From positions 17,125-69,309 of the forward strand of contig JAPUDV010000070.1 of the NCBI GenBank assembly GCA_027492875.1: a DNA stretch of 52,185 nt, in the 5' to 3' direction. This DNA comes from Candidatus Competibacteraceae bacterium (GTDB taxonomy: Bacteria; Pseudomonadota; Gammaproteobacteria; Competibacterales; Competibacteraceae). Each line of letters starts with the position of its first letter. Within the stretch, counting starts at the first letter, position 1. The position numbers and the translations under genes are program-made. Below the pieces are notes generated by a model. The model did not search any database, had not been told where the DNA came from, and worked only from the letters and a program-made list of their open reading frames with translations. Shown piece by piece: positions 1 through 8,376 of this stretch.

Positions 1-711
1 GGCATCTTCACCCTGCACCTGCTGCTGACCGCTACCTTCGTCGCCGTGCCGCTGGCGCTACGCGACGCCGGTCTGGCCAGCGGGAAGCACTGGGAAGTCT
101 ATCTGCCGGCGCTGCTGTTCTCGATAGCGGCGATGGCGCCGTTCATCATTGTCGCCGAGAAGCAACGCCGGCTCAAACCGGTGTTCCTGGGGGCGATTCT
201 GCTGCTGGCACTGACCGAGTTCGGCCTGTTGACCTTGCACGATAGCGTGCTGGAGATCAGCCTGCTGATGCTCGCGTTCTTTACTGGCTTCAACCTGCTG
301 GAAGCCACGCTGCCTTCGCTGATCGCCAAAATGGCGCCACCCGACGCCAAGGGCACGGCGATGGGCGTCTATTCCAGCAGCCAGTTCCTGGGGGCGTTTG
401 CCGGCGGGGCGCTGGGCGGCCTGCTGCACGGGCGGGTCGGCCTCCAGGGGGTGTTCGCTTTCGCGACGCTGGCCGCGCTGGCCTGGCTGCTGGTGGCCTG
501 GACCATGCGGAACCCGAACTATCTGAGCAGCTACCTGCTGAACGTGGGCGCGCTGGACGAGGGACAAGCCTGGGATCTGGCGGCGCGGCTGACGCAGGTG
601 CCGGGCGTGGAGGAGGCGGTGGTCATCGCCGCCGACAGAGTGGCCTATCTCAAGGTGGACCGGCGCGCGCTCGATGAAGCGGCGCTGCGCATGTATGCGG
701 TGGAGGGCTGA
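1..711 (+). CDS. MFS transporter, YajR-like, C-terminal part
   Basis: The reading frame is open from base 1, so the gene starts before the window and only about 236 C-terminal residues are present. It shows several hydrophobic helices of the second half of a major facilitator superfamily permease. A soluble tail of about 55 residues follows, with a beta-alpha-beta pattern and the motifs PGVEEAVV and VAYLKVD. A tail of this kind is the ferredoxin-like YAM domain known from E. coli YajR. The substrate is unknown. The gene lies 66 bp before ssb, the same MFS-ssb order as in Pseudomonas downstream of uvrA, which supports a conserved locus. Family call is firm; the YajR subfamily rests on the tail. 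Confidence 0.85.
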   Translation, partial: GIFTLHLLLTATFVAVPLALRDAGLASGKHWEVYLPALLFSIAAMAPFIIVAEKQRRLKPVFLGAILLLALTEFGLLTLHDSVLEISLLMLAFFTGFNLLEATLPSLIAKMAPPDAKGTAMGVYSSSQFLGAFAGGALGGLLHGRVGLQGVFAFATLAALAWLLVAWTMRNPNYLSSYLLNVGALDEGQAWDLAARLTQVPGVEEAVVIAADRVAYLKVDRRALDEAALRMYAVEG

Positions 712-777
712 TGTGGCATGATGTCCGCACCGACTACCCAATTGAAATTCATGTGGAATCATAAGGAGTAAAGCGCC

Positions 778-1257
778 ATGGCCAGCGTCAACAAAGCGAT
801 TCTGATCGGCAATCTGGGCAAGGATCCGGAAGTGCGCTACATGCCCAGCGGCGACGCGATCACCCACATCAACATCGCCACCACCGAAACCTTCAAGGAC
901 CGCGAGGGAGTCAAGCAGGAGCGCACCGAGTGGCATCGTGTGGTCTTCTTTGGCGCTCTGGCGAAAATCGCCGGCGAATACCTGAAAAAAGGCCGCTCGG
1001 TGTACATCGAAGGCCGCATTCAGACCCGCAAGTGGCAGGGGCAGGACGGTCAGGACCGCTACACCACCGAAATCGTCGCCAACGAAATGAAAATGCTGGG
1101 CGGGCGCGGCGATTCCGGCGGCGAGGCCTCGTTCGAGCCGCGCGCGTCGGAGGAAAATGCTGCTCCGGCATCGAGAGCGCCGCAGGGTCCGGCGCGGACT
1201 CCGCCCGCGCCAAAACCGGACGCGGATAACAGCTTCGACGATGATATCCCGTTCTGA
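778..1257 (+). CDS. ssb: Single-stranded DNA-binding protein
   Basis: 159 residues. The N-terminal OB fold (about residues 1-110) begins [20 protein letters not shown], the classic SSB start. A glycine/proline/alanine-rich linker follows, and the protein ends in the acidic tip SFDDDIPF that docks replication and repair partners such as PriA, RecO and Exo I. It binds single-stranded DNA as a tetramer during replication, recombination and repair. An AAGGAG ribosome site at 763-768 lies 9 bases before the ATG. It follows the MFS gene on the same strand and converges with sohB. Confidence 0.97.
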   Translation: MASVNKAILIGNLGKDPEVRYMPSGDAITHINIATTETFKDREGVKQERTEWHRVVFFGALAKIAGEYLKKGRSVYIEGRIQTRKWQGQDGQDRYTTEIVANEMKMLGGRGDSGGEASFEPRASEENAAPASRAPQGPARTPPAPKPDADNSFDDDIPF

Positions 1258-1284
1258 GCCGGTCGAAGCATCACAACGCCCGGG

Positions 1285-1307
1285 CCGGTTGCCACCCACG
1301 CAACCGG
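1285..1307. terminator. Stem-loop between convergent ssb and sohB
   Basis: Arms CCGGTTGC (1285-1292) and GCAACCGG (1300-1307) pair perfectly around a 7-base loop in the 60-bp gap between the convergent ssb and sohB genes. No T-run follows on either strand, so it may stop transcription weakly in both directions or simply protect 3' ends. Confidence 0.4.
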
Positions 1308-1317
1308 CGCGGAACGC

Positions 1318-2298
1318 TCAGAATCGCCCCAGCGCTTCGCCGGTCTGCGCCAGCAGACGGGCCAGCCAGGGTTTCTTGCCGGTATAGGTGATTTCGTACA
1401 GATCCGCCCCGGCGCTAGCGTCCAGCAAATAGTCGTCGCTGGTGCGCAACTCGTCCACCAATTGGCACTCCAGCGCCCGGGCGCCGTACCAGTGTTCGCC
1501 GGTCGCCACCCGCGCCAGATCCACCCGTGGGCGATGCGCTTTGACGAAGTCCTTGAACAGGGCGTGCGCGTCCTCGATTTCCTCCTGAAACTTATGCCGG
1601 CCCTGATCGGTGTTCTCGCCGAAAATCGTCACCGTGCGCTTGAATTCGCCGGCCGTGAACTGCTCGTAATCGACCTCGTGTTTCTTCAGCAGACGGTTGA
1701 AATTGGGTAGTTGGGCGACGACCCCGATCGAGCCGAGTATGGCGAATGGCGCGGCGATGACGCGATTGGCCACGCAGGCCATCATGTAGCCACCGCTGGC
1801 CGCCACCTTGTCCACCGCCACGGTCAGCTTCACCCGCCGGTCGCGGATGCGCAGCAGTTGCGCCGCCGCCAGCCCGTAGGCGTGCACCAACCCGCCGGCG
1901 CTCTCCAGCCGCAGCACGATTTCATCCTCCGCTTGGGCGACGGTCAGCACCGCCGTCACCTCCTCGCGCAAGGACGCCACCGCCGTGCCGCGAATGTCGC
2001 CGTGGAAGCTCAGCACGAACACCCGCCGGCGCTCGGTTTTCTCGCGCTGTTTGTCGTGCGCCTTGCGTTCCTTTTGGGCCTGCTTGAACCGCTTTTTCGA
2101 CAGAGTGGCGGACTTGAGCGCCAGCGCCATGCTGTCGTAATTTTCGTTGAGATGGCGGATGTCCAGCCGCCCGTGACTCTCTCCCCGCTGGCCGCCGCGC
2201 GCCACCAGCGCCACGATACCGCCGACCATGACCAGCAATGCCGCCACGATGGTGACGGCCTTGGCCAGAAACATCCCGTATTCACTCAAAAATTCCAT
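1318..2298 (-). CDS. sohB: SohB-type inner-membrane S49 serine protease
   Basis: 326 residues from the ATG at 2298, chosen because MEFLSEYG matches the E. coli SohB start; a GTG lies one codon upstream. An N-terminal membrane helix (about residues 10-34) anchors the protein. A charged basic stretch (about 65-92) precedes the S49 peptidase domain. The nucleophile is the serine in VAASGGYMMA (about Ser168) and the general base is the lysine in GEFKRT (about Lys220), the Ser-Lys dyad of the SppA/SohB family. SohB is a periplasm-facing signal-peptide-peptidase-like enzyme. The length is slightly below the 349 residues of E. coli SohB. It converges with ssb. Confidence 0.93.
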   Translation of the reverse strand: MEFLSEYGMFLAKAVTIVAALLVMVGGIVALVARGGQRGESHGRLDIRHLNENYDSMALALKSATLSKKRFKQAQKERKAHDKQREKTERRRVFVLSFHGDIRGTAVASLREEVTAVLTVAQAEDEIVLRLESAGGLVHAYGLAAAQLLRIRDRRVKLTVAVDKVAASGGYMMACVANRVIAAPFAILGSIGVVAQLPNFNRLLKKHEVDYEQFTAGEFKRTVTIFGENTDQGRHKFQEEIEDAHALFKDFVKAHRPRVDLARVATGEHWYGARALECQLVDELRTSDDYLLDASAGADLYEITYTGKKPWLARLLAQTGEALGRF

Positions 2299-2346
2299 CA
2301 CGCTCCGATCTCCAAAAGGCTGTTGATTTTTTTGCCGTTGCCGGGA

Positions 2347-2510
2347 TCAACCCGCTTCGGGTGTCTCCGCCAGTTCCCGAAGCACTTCGGGATAACGCTC
2401 GGCGATTTTGAGCGGGGGTAACGGGTTCCCACGCCGGAGCGTGGGAACCCGATGAGATAGGCGGTGTCGTTCAGCGCGAAGAAGTTCACCCGCCGTACCA
2501 GATGCGGGTG
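2347..2510 (-). pseudogene. Decayed ORF interrupted by a REP-like hairpin
   Basis: On the minus strand two coding-like stretches lie in different frames. The first reads LVRRVNFFALNDTAYLIG (near 2510-2455). The second reads LKIAERYPEVLRELAETPEA and then stops at 2347. Between them sits a perfect hairpin repeat (2423-2450). The simplest reading is one small gene broken by a repeat insertion or indel. I do not recognise the family. It begins directly at the stop of the zinc-ribbon gene. This is inferred from amino-acid texture only. Confidence 0.3.
2423..2450. repeat. REP-like palindrome
   Basis: GGGTTCCCACGC (2423-2434) and GCGTGGGAACCC (2439-2450) form a perfect 12-bp inverted repeat with a CGGA loop. 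This kind of GTGGGAAC palindrome is typical of bacterial repetitive extragenic palindromes. It lies inside the decayed ORF between sohB and the small zinc-ribbon gene. Confidence 0.75.
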
Positions 2511-2644
2511 CCGTAACTACGTGATCGTTTGCGCTTCCGGCAGATCGGGCATACCCCGACCGCGTCCCATTCGCGTGGGTGAAGACAACCCGGACAGGTC
2601 ACCTCGACCGGCTGGGCATGAATTTCTTCCGATGACGCGGTCAT
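2486..2644 (-). CDS. 52-residue zinc-ribbon protein of unknown function
   Basis: ATG at 2644 is preceded by a strong GGGGGAG ribosome site. The protein has two CxxC knuckles (CPGC at 17-20 and CPIC at 32-35) separated by 11 residues, then a very basic tail beginning RKRKRSRSYGTRIW. This is the signature of a small zinc ribbon that could bind nucleic acid or a protein partner. A start with the same pattern (EE.....QPVEVTC) is seen at 52135 at the other end of the window, so the locus encodes a family. I do not recognise a named family; the function is open. Confidence 0.6.
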   Translation of the reverse strand: MTASSEEIHAQPVEVTCPGCLHPREWDAVGVCPICRKRKRSRSYGTRIWYGG

Positions 2645-2794
2645 GCGGAACGCTCCCCCTCGATAAATACGGTTGTGCGATGATTGTATCAGGGCAATGG
2701 GATAGCGCCGTTTTCCAAGACGCGCGATGAGGGCGTGTATTTTCGTCGCCGCGCGACGGTGGCCCACGACGCGGGAAGGTGGCCGCGCGGACAT

Positions 2795-2814
2795 AAAAAA
2801 ACCCGCTTGGCGGG
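2795..2814 (-). terminator. Intrinsic terminator of the trpF-purF run
   Basis: Read on the minus strand, CCCGC-CAA-GCGGG is followed directly by seven T residues (the A-run at 2795-2801 on the plus strand). It lies about 130 bases after the purF stop codon and fits the end of the long minus-strand transcript. The stem is short (5 bp) but G/C only. Confidence 0.65.
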
Positions 2815-2942
2815 ACGGCCCGGGCAGGTTCGACCCGCTTTAGCGAAATGTGTCAAGCGCCTGCAAGCCGAGCATCCAAATCGGCGTTGGGCATCAAGCC
2901 TGGACACTCGCCCCGTGCCGTCAACAAGACCGAGCACCGCGC

Positions 2943-4454
2943 TCAGGCATCGTTGTACAGGTCGATGACGGCGTTTTCGGCGGATTCATAGCCGGCCTTG
3001 GCGCTGTCGGACCGCGCGCGGGCCAGACAGTCCAGATAGGCCCGGTCGATATCGCCGGTCACGTATTCGCCGGTAAAACAGGAGGCATCGAAAGTTTTGA
3101 GGGCGCGGTTGCCACGGCGCACCGCCTCCTCCAGATCGGGCAAATCCTGGAAGATCAGATGATCGGCGCCGATGGCGCGGGCCACTTCTTCCTCGGAACG
3201 GCCATGGGCGATCAACTCGTAAGCGGCCGGCATATCAATGCCGTAGACGTTGGGGTAGCGCACCGGCGGCGCGGCCGAGGCGAAGTAGACGCGGCGGGCG
3301 CCGGCCTCGCGGGCCATGCAAATAATCTGTTCGGAGGTGGTGCCGCGCACGATGGAATCGTCCACCAGCAACACGTTTTTGCCGCGAAACTCCAGATCGA
3401 TCGCGTTCAGCTTCTGCCGCACCGATTTCTTGCGGATCTTCTGGCCGGGCATGATGAAGGTGCGAGCGATGTAACGATTCTTGATGAAGCCTTCCCGGTA
3501 CTTGATGCCCAGAATCGACGCCATTTGCAGGGCGGCGGTGCGGCTGGTGTCGGGAATCGGAATCACCACGTCGATGTCCTGATCCGGCCAGACCCGCAGG
3601 ATTTTTTCGGCCAGGTATTCGCCCATCCGCAGCCGGGCCTTGTGCACCGAGACCTGATCCATGATCGAATCGGGCCGGGCCAGGTACACGAACTCGAAGA
3701 TGCAAGGGGAATAGCTCGGGTGGTCGGCGCACTGGCGGGCGTGCAGGCGCCCGTCGAGGTCGAACAGCACCGCCTCGCCCGGCGCCACGTCGCGGATGCG
3801 CTGAAAGTCCAGCGCGTCCAGCGCCACGCTTTCGGAGGCGGCCATGTACTCCATGCCGCTCTCGGTCTCGCGCCGGCCGAACACCAGCGGCCGGATGCCG
3901 TGCGGGTCGCGAAAGGCCACCAGGCCGAAACCGACGATCAGCGCCACGGCGGCGTAGGCGCCCCGCACCCGCCGATGCACCGCCGCCACCGCCGCGAAGA
4001 TATCCTCGGCGTCGATCGACAGCTTGCTGCGCTGCTGCAATTCGTGGGCGAACACGTTGAGCAGGATTTCCGAGTCGGAATTGGTGTTGATGTGGCGCAG
4101 GTCGGAGCGGAACAGCTCGTCCTTGAGTTGGGTAGCGTTGGTCAGGTTGCCGTTATGGGCCAGGGTGATGCCGAACGGCGAGTTGACGTAGAACGGCTGG
4201 GCCTCGGCGGAATCGGAACTGCCGGCGGTCGGGTAGCGAACGTGGCCGATCCCGATGTTGCCGTGCAGGTTGCGCATGTGGCGGGTACGGACGACATCGC
4301 GGACCAAGCCGTTGTCCTTGCGCAAAAACAGGCGGCCGAAACCGCAGGTGACGACGCCCGCCGCGTCCTGGCCGCGGTGCTGCAATACGGTGAGGCCGTC
4401 GAACAGGCTCTGATTGACCGGGCCACGCCCCGCAATACCGATAATTCCGCACAT
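2943..4454 (-). CDS. purF: Amidophosphoribosyltransferase
   Basis: 503 residues, close to the 505 of E. coli PurF. It catalyses the first committed step of purine synthesis: glutamine amide transfer to PRPP, giving phosphoribosylamine. The N-terminal nucleophile Cys2 is exposed after removal of Met (MCGIIGIAG). The class II glutaminase domain covers about residues 2-235. The phosphoribosyltransferase domain carries the PRPP loop [13 protein letters not shown] near residues 362-374. It is the last gene of the minus-strand run, 36 bases after cvpA. The cvpA-purF pair is conserved in gammaproteobacteria. Confidence 0.98.
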   Translation of the reverse strand: MCGIIGIAGRGPVNQSLFDGLTVLQHRGQDAAGVVTCGFGRLFLRKDNGLVRDVVRTRHMRNLHGNIGIGHVRYPTAGSSDSAEAQPFYVNSPFGITLAHNGNLTNATQLKDELFRSDLRHINTNSDSEILLNVFAHELQQRSKLSIDAEDIFAAVAAVHRRVRGAYAAVALIVGFGLVAFRDPHGIRPLVFGRRETESGMEYMAASESVALDALDFQRIRDVAPGEAVLFDLDGRLHARQCADHPSYSPCIFEFVYLARPDSIMDQVSVHKARLRMGEYLAEKILRVWPDQDIDVVIPIPDTSRTAALQMASILGIKYREGFIKNRYIARTFIMPGQKIRKKSVRQKLNAIDLEFRGKNVLLVDDSIVRGTTSEQIICMAREAGARRVYFASAAPPVRYPNVYGIDMPAAYELIAHGRSEEEVARAIGADHLIFQDLPDLEEAVRRGNRALKTFDASCFTGEYVTGDIDRAYLDCLARARSDSAKAGYESAENAVIDLYNDA

Positions 4455-4490
4455 CTGCCACCACCCGCGCGTGCTGGACGGCTGCCGCCG

Positions 4491-5003
4491 TCATTTGGGA
4501 ACGATTTCAGGGAAGCGAAAGTTCTGGGCCAGCTCCGGCGGCAGAAAATCCCGCAGCCAGAGGGCGGTTTCCTGAAAATGACGCAGCAGCAGCGACTGCT
4601 GCCACCAGGGATCCTTGGGCAGCGGCGTCAGTCCCGCCGCCAGCACCAGCACGGCGACGACGGCCGCGCCGCGCGCCAAACCGAAGCTCATGCCCAAGAC
4701 TCGGTCGGTGCCGGTCAGGCCGGTGTAGTGGACCAGATAGGACGCAAGGATGCCGATCAATCCGCCGATGAGCAGCGTGACGAGGAACAGGCCGCCGAAA
4801 GCGACCGCGGCGCGCAGCGATGGCACATCCAGGTAGGGGGTCAAATACGCGGCGCCGCGTTCGGCGAACAGGAAGGCGATAGCGAAGGCGGCGATCCAGG
4901 TGGCCAGCGAAATCACCTCGCGCAACAGGCCGCGCCAGAGTCCGACCAGCATAGAGAGCGCGATGATGGCGATGATCAGGTAATCCGCCCAGTTCCAGTT
5001 CAT
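4491..5003 (-). CDS. cvpA: CvpA family inner-membrane protein
   Basis: 170 residues with four predicted membrane helices, starting MNWNWADYLIIAII, typical of CvpA (162 residues in E. coli, required there for colicin V production). More broadly it is a small envelope protein linked to envelope stress tolerance. It stands immediately upstream of purF as in E. coli and Pseudomonas. Its start lies 130 bases after the dedD stop, a longer gap than elsewhere in this run. Confidence 0.93.
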   Translation of the reverse strand: MNWNWADYLIIAIIALSMLVGLWRGLLREVISLATWIAAFAIAFLFAERGAAYLTPYLDVPSLRAAVAFGGLFLVTLLIGGLIGILASYLVHYTGLTGTDRVLGMSFGLARGAAVVAVLVLAAGLTPLPKDPWWQQSLLLRHFQETALWLRDFLPPELAQNFRFPEIVPK

Positions 5004-5132
5004 CGGTTGCGGTATCCCGCTCCGAAACGTTTGCGCGCAGGGATCATGAGGGGAAAAGTCGCTTGCGGTCGCTCGGGGGCTTGCATCTTAGCAAAAACGC
5101 GGCTGGGCTGAAACGCAGCGGCCATCGGCGGT

Positions 5133-6095
5133 TCACTGCCAGATACGCACCAGGAACAGCGGCCGGCCATTGGCCGCGGTCTGCTCGACCGCCGCCCGAA
5201 TATTGCGGCTCCGGTAGCGGTCGCGCACGGCATAGGCATTTTCCTGTAGAGCGAAACTGGCCACCACGACGCTGCCACCGGTTGGAGCGGGGGCCGGCGG
5301 ACTCGGAGCGGACGCCCGGGATTTGGCGACCAGTTCGATTTGAGGCAGGGCGGCGGGCGGTTTGGCGCGCGCGGCCTGGGCCTCGGCCTGGGCCTTGCGA
5401 TGGGCAGCCTCGGCCTGGGCCTTGCGACGGGCTTCTTCGGCGCGGGCGGCCTCCTGGCGGGCGATTTCGGCCTGAGCCTTGCGATGGGTGGCCTCGGCCT
5501 GAGCCTTGCGACGGGCTTCTTCGGCGCGGGTGGCCTCCCGGCGGGCAGCTTCGGCGGCGCGGCTGGTTTCGGCCTGAGTGGAAGCAGTTTCCGCAGCGGA
5601 CGAATGCGGCGGTGGGGCGGCTTGCTGGGCGGCTTGCAGGCGAGTGGCTTGGCGGGTGGCGGCGACGCCGCGAGCCTCTTCGGCGCGGGCGCGCGTTTGC
5701 GCCGCTTCCGCCTGCTCCTGGCGGCGAGCGGCCTCGGCGCGGGCCTTGGTCGCCGTGATGCGTTCGGCCTCGGCCTGGTCCCTGGCGACGCGCGCGGCTC
5801 CCTCTTGAGCGGTCTGGGCGGTGTCAGCCGGCGAGGTCGGTTCACCTGAAGCTGCGGGCTGGGCCACCGTTGGGGTGGTGTCGACCGGCGCGGGAGTATC
5901 CGCCGGCGCCGGGGCGGAGATGGTCAGCGCCGGCGGCTTCGGCTCGCGCGGCGGCGGAGTGTCCGGCGCGCGGGCGGCCGGTGGATGCGCGCCGGGCGGA
6001 GTGCGCGATTTTTCCAGCAACTCCGGGACGAAGATCACGGCCAGCGCGGTGATGACGGCGGCGCCGACCAGACGTTGGGTTAAGCGGTTGTTCAA
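5133..6095 (-). CDS. dedD: DedD-like SPOR protein with truncated SPOR domain
   Basis: I choose the TTG at 6095. It lies 2 bases after the folC stop, has GGGAGG (6103-6108) 7 bases upstream, and yields NNRLTQRLVGA, matching the start of E. coli DedD (QNRLVG). An ATG at 6140 would add 15 residues overlapping folC. From 6095 it encodes 320 residues: a membrane helix (about 8-26), a proline-rich stretch, and a long alanine/glutamate/arginine-rich helical linker with a 28-residue tandem repeat. It ends in a C-terminal SPOR-like part that should bind denuded septal peptidoglycan. The SPOR part stops after the third strand (PLFLVRIW), about 20-25 residues short. Its place between folC and cvpA is canonical. 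Confidence 0.8.
   Translation of the reverse strand: MNNRLTQRLVGAAVITALAVIFVPELLEKSRTPPGAHPPAARAPDTPPPREPKPPALTISAPAPADTPAPVDTTPTVAQPAASGEPTSPADTAQTAQEGAARVARDQAEAERITATKARAEAARRQEQAEAAQTRARAEEARGVAATRQATRLQAAQQAAPPPHSSAAETASTQAETSRAAEAARREATRAEEARRKAQAEATHRKAQAEIARQEAARAEEARRKAQAEAAHRKAQAEAQAARAKPPAALPQIELVAKSRASAPSPPAPAPTGGSVVVASFALQENAYAVRDRYRSRNIRAAVEQTAANGRPLFLVRIWQ
5395..5562 (-). repeat. 84-bp in-frame tandem repeat in dedD
   Basis: The block starting at 5419 (gccttgcgacgggcttcttc) recurs at 5503, an 84-base period equal to 28 residues or four heptads. Each unit reads EEARRKAQAE.AHRKAQAE with minor changes. It lengthens the charged helical linker between the membrane anchor and the SPOR domain and is likely to vary in copy number among strains. 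Confidence 0.75.
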
Positions 6096-6097
6096 AA

Positions 6098-7402
6098 TCA
6101 AGCCTCCCGGGATTGCGGCGGGGGGAAATCGGATAGCCACGGCTGGTCAACCAGCACGGGCGCGACGGTCTGGAACGAACCCAGCACGACGATGCGGTCG
6201 CCGGGTCGCGCGGCGGTTCGGGCGATTCGGCAAGCGGCGGCAATGTCGGCGGCGGCGGTCGTCCGCGCGCCGGCGATCCGCAGCAAGCGCGCCAGTTCAT
6301 CGCCGGAGCGGCCGCGCGGTCCGGCCAGGGTGACCGGATGCCAAGCATCGATCAGGCCAGTCAATGCCCCGATGACACCGGGCGCATCCTTGTCGGCCAG
6401 CAGGCCGAGGATGGCCCGGGTTTGCCCGGCGCAGGGTCGCTCCCGCAGGTTGGCGGCCAGGACAGCGGCGCCATGCGGATTATGGGCAACATCGAGAATC
6501 CACTCAACCGGGCCGGAGATGCTTTGAAAGCGACCGGGCAAGTCGGCTTGCGCCAATCCGGTACGAAGGGCGGCGGCGGAAACCGGCAACCGACCACGCA
6601 GGCTGGCCAGGGTCATCAGCACGGCGGCGGCGTTGCCGGTTTGGTGTGAGCCGGCCAGCCCCGGCAGCGGCAGGTCGTCGAAGCACAGCGCGTCCGACCA
6701 CCAGCGCCAGGTCTGGCCGGTGCGGGCAAAGCCATAGTCGCGACCCGCTTGCAGGTAAGTCGCGCCGATGTCGCGCGCGTGTTCGACCAGCCGGCGTGGC
6801 GGATCGAAATCGGCGCAGATGGCCGGCCGGCCGGCGCGGTAGATGCCGGCTTTTTCGTAGCCGATGCTGTCGCGATCCGGTCCCAACCAGTCGGTGTGAT
6901 CGAGGCCGACGCTGACCACCAACGCGGCGTCGGCCTCGACGACGTTGACCGCGTCCAGCCGTCCGCCGAGGCCGACTTCCAGCAGCGCGACCTCGACGCC
7001 GGCTTCGCGAAACAGCTCCAGCGCCGCCAGGGTGCCAAATTCGAAGTAGGTCAGGGAAACGTCGCCGCGAGCCGCGTCGATGCGGGCAAAAATCCGACAG
7101 AGCGCGTCGTCGCTCGCTGCCGCGCCATCGACGCGAATGCGCTCGTTATAGCGCAACAGGTGCGGCGAGGTATAGGCGCCGACCCGGTAACCGGCGGCCC
7201 GCAGTATCGCTTCCAGCAGGGCGACGCAGGAGCCTTTGCCGTTGGTGCCACCGACCGTGATCGCGAGGTGGGACGACGGTTTCGGTTGCAGCCGGCGCAA
7301 CGCAGTCCGCACCCGCTCCAAACCCAGTTCGATGGTTCGAGGGTGCAGGGTTTCCTGCCAGCGCAGCCAGTCATCCAGGGTCGCAAACCGCGGGGCGGGC
7401 AT
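6098..7402 (-). CDS. folC: Folylpolyglutamate / dihydrofolate synthase
   Basis: 434 residues (422 in E. coli). This Mur-ligase-family ATPase adds L-glutamate to dihydropteroate and then extends the glutamate tail of folates. The P-loop GGTNGKGS lies at residues 51-58. The motif VGLGGRLDAVN near residue 140 and the C-terminal ligase domain with DVAHNPHG are characteristic. It lies 24 bases after accD and 2 bases before the dedD start, in the usual accD-folC-dedD order. Confidence 0.97.
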   Translation of the reverse strand: MPAPRFATLDDWLRWQETLHPRTIELGLERVRTALRRLQPKPSSHLAITVGGTNGKGSCVALLEAILRAAGYRVGAYTSPHLLRYNERIRVDGAAASDDALCRIFARIDAARGDVSLTYFEFGTLAALELFREAGVEVALLEVGLGGRLDAVNVVEADAALVVSVGLDHTDWLGPDRDSIGYEKAGIYRAGRPAICADFDPPRRLVEHARDIGATYLQAGRDYGFARTGQTWRWWSDALCFDDLPLPGLAGSHQTGNAAAVLMTLASLRGRLPVSAAALRTGLAQADLPGRFQSISGPVEWILDVAHNPHGAAVLAANLRERPCAGQTRAILGLLADKDAPGVIGALTGLIDAWHPVTLAGPRGRSGDELARLLRIAGARTTAAADIAAACRIARTAARPGDRIVVLGSFQTVAPVLVDQPWLSDFPPPQSREA

Positions 7403-7426
7403 GAGGCGGTGTCTCGATGCGCGCGT

Positions 7427-8293
7427 CTAGGCTGCCACGGCCGGGCGGCCGGTCAGCATCGCCAGCAGGCTGGCCAGCCGGTCGCGCAACTCGCGGCGGT
7501 CGAGGATCAGATCGATGGCGCCGTGCTCCAGCAGGAACTCGCTGCGCTGGAAGCCGGGCGGTAATTTTTCCCGCACGGTTTGCTCGATCACCCTCGGGCC
7601 GGCGAAACCGATCAGGGCCTTGGGTTCGGCGATGTTGATGTCGCCCAGCAGCGCCAGGCTGGCGGAGACGCCGCCGGTGGTCGGATGGGTCAGCACCGAG
7701 ACGTAGGGGATGCCGTGCTCGGCCAGCCGGGCGAGCACGGCGCTGGTTTTGGCCATCTGCATCAGCGAGACCAGCGCCTCCTGCATCCGCGCGCCGCCGC
7801 TGGCGCAAAAACAGACGAAGGGAATGTGTTCTTGCAGGGCGATCCGGGCGGCGCGGACGAAGCGCTCGCCGACCACCGATCCCATCGAGCCGGCCATAAA
7901 CTGGAATTCGAAGGCGGCGGCCACCACCGGCATGCCCTTGAGCAGGCCGCGCATGGCGATCAGCGCATCCTTTTCCTCGCAGGCTTTCTGCGCCTGGGCC
8001 AGCCGGTCCTTGTATTTCCTGCTGTCCTTGAACTTGAGGAAATCGGTCGGTTCGATATCGTCGCCGATTTCACTCGGTTCGGCTTCGTCCAGGAAGCCGA
8101 GCAGGCGCTTGCGGGCGCCGAGGTACATATGATGGCCGCACTTGGGGCACACTTGCAGATTGCGCTCCAGTTCGACCCGATACAGCACCGCGCCGCATTC
8201 CTCGCACTTGCTCCACAAGCCTTCGGGAATCTGGTGTTTGTTGCGGCCGTCGGTGCGAATGCGGGAGGGAACGAGTTTTTCGTACCAGCTCAT
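7427..8293 (-). CDS. accD: Acetyl-CoA carboxylase, carboxyltransferase beta subunit
   Basis: 288 residues from the ATG at 8293, chosen because [12 protein letters not shown] matches the E. coli AccD start; a TTG at 8359 would add 22 residues. The N-terminal Cys4 zinc ribbon (Cys30, 33, 49, 52; CEECG and CPKCG) precedes the crotonase-fold carboxyltransferase domain. With AccA it transfers carboxyl from biotin to acetyl-CoA, making malonyl-CoA for fatty acids. It sits between trpA and folC. Confidence 0.97.
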   Translation of the reverse strand: MSWYEKLVPSRIRTDGRNKHQIPEGLWSKCEECGAVLYRVELERNLQVCPKCGHHMYLGARKRLLGFLDEAEPSEIGDDIEPTDFLKFKDSRKYKDRLAQAQKACEEKDALIAMRGLLKGMPVVAAAFEFQFMAGSMGSVVGERFVRAARIALQEHIPFVCFCASGGARMQEALVSLMQMAKTSAVLARLAEHGIPYVSVLTHPTTGGVSASLALLGDINIAEPKALIGFAGPRVIEQTVREKLPPGFQRSEFLLEHGAIDLILDRRELRDRLASLLAMLTGRPAVAA

Positions 8294-8376
8294 GCCACGG
8301 GTTCCGGGTTTGAGGAGATCCTCCGGCGACCAAGCTGCCGGGCGGGCCTTGGAGGGCAACGAATGCGGTGGGGCGT

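Noticed and set aside
2850..5111. 753-residue open frame on the plus strand
   Set aside because: It lies antisense to purF and cvpA, both with clear catalytic or family motifs. The frame is open only because of GC-rich codon bias and its translation is low-complexity His/Gln/Arg/Gly.
5004..5132. Frameshift rescue of the truncated SPOR domain
   Set aside because: Reading the next 130 bases in the other two minus-strand frames gives nothing resembling the second SPOR helix and last strand.
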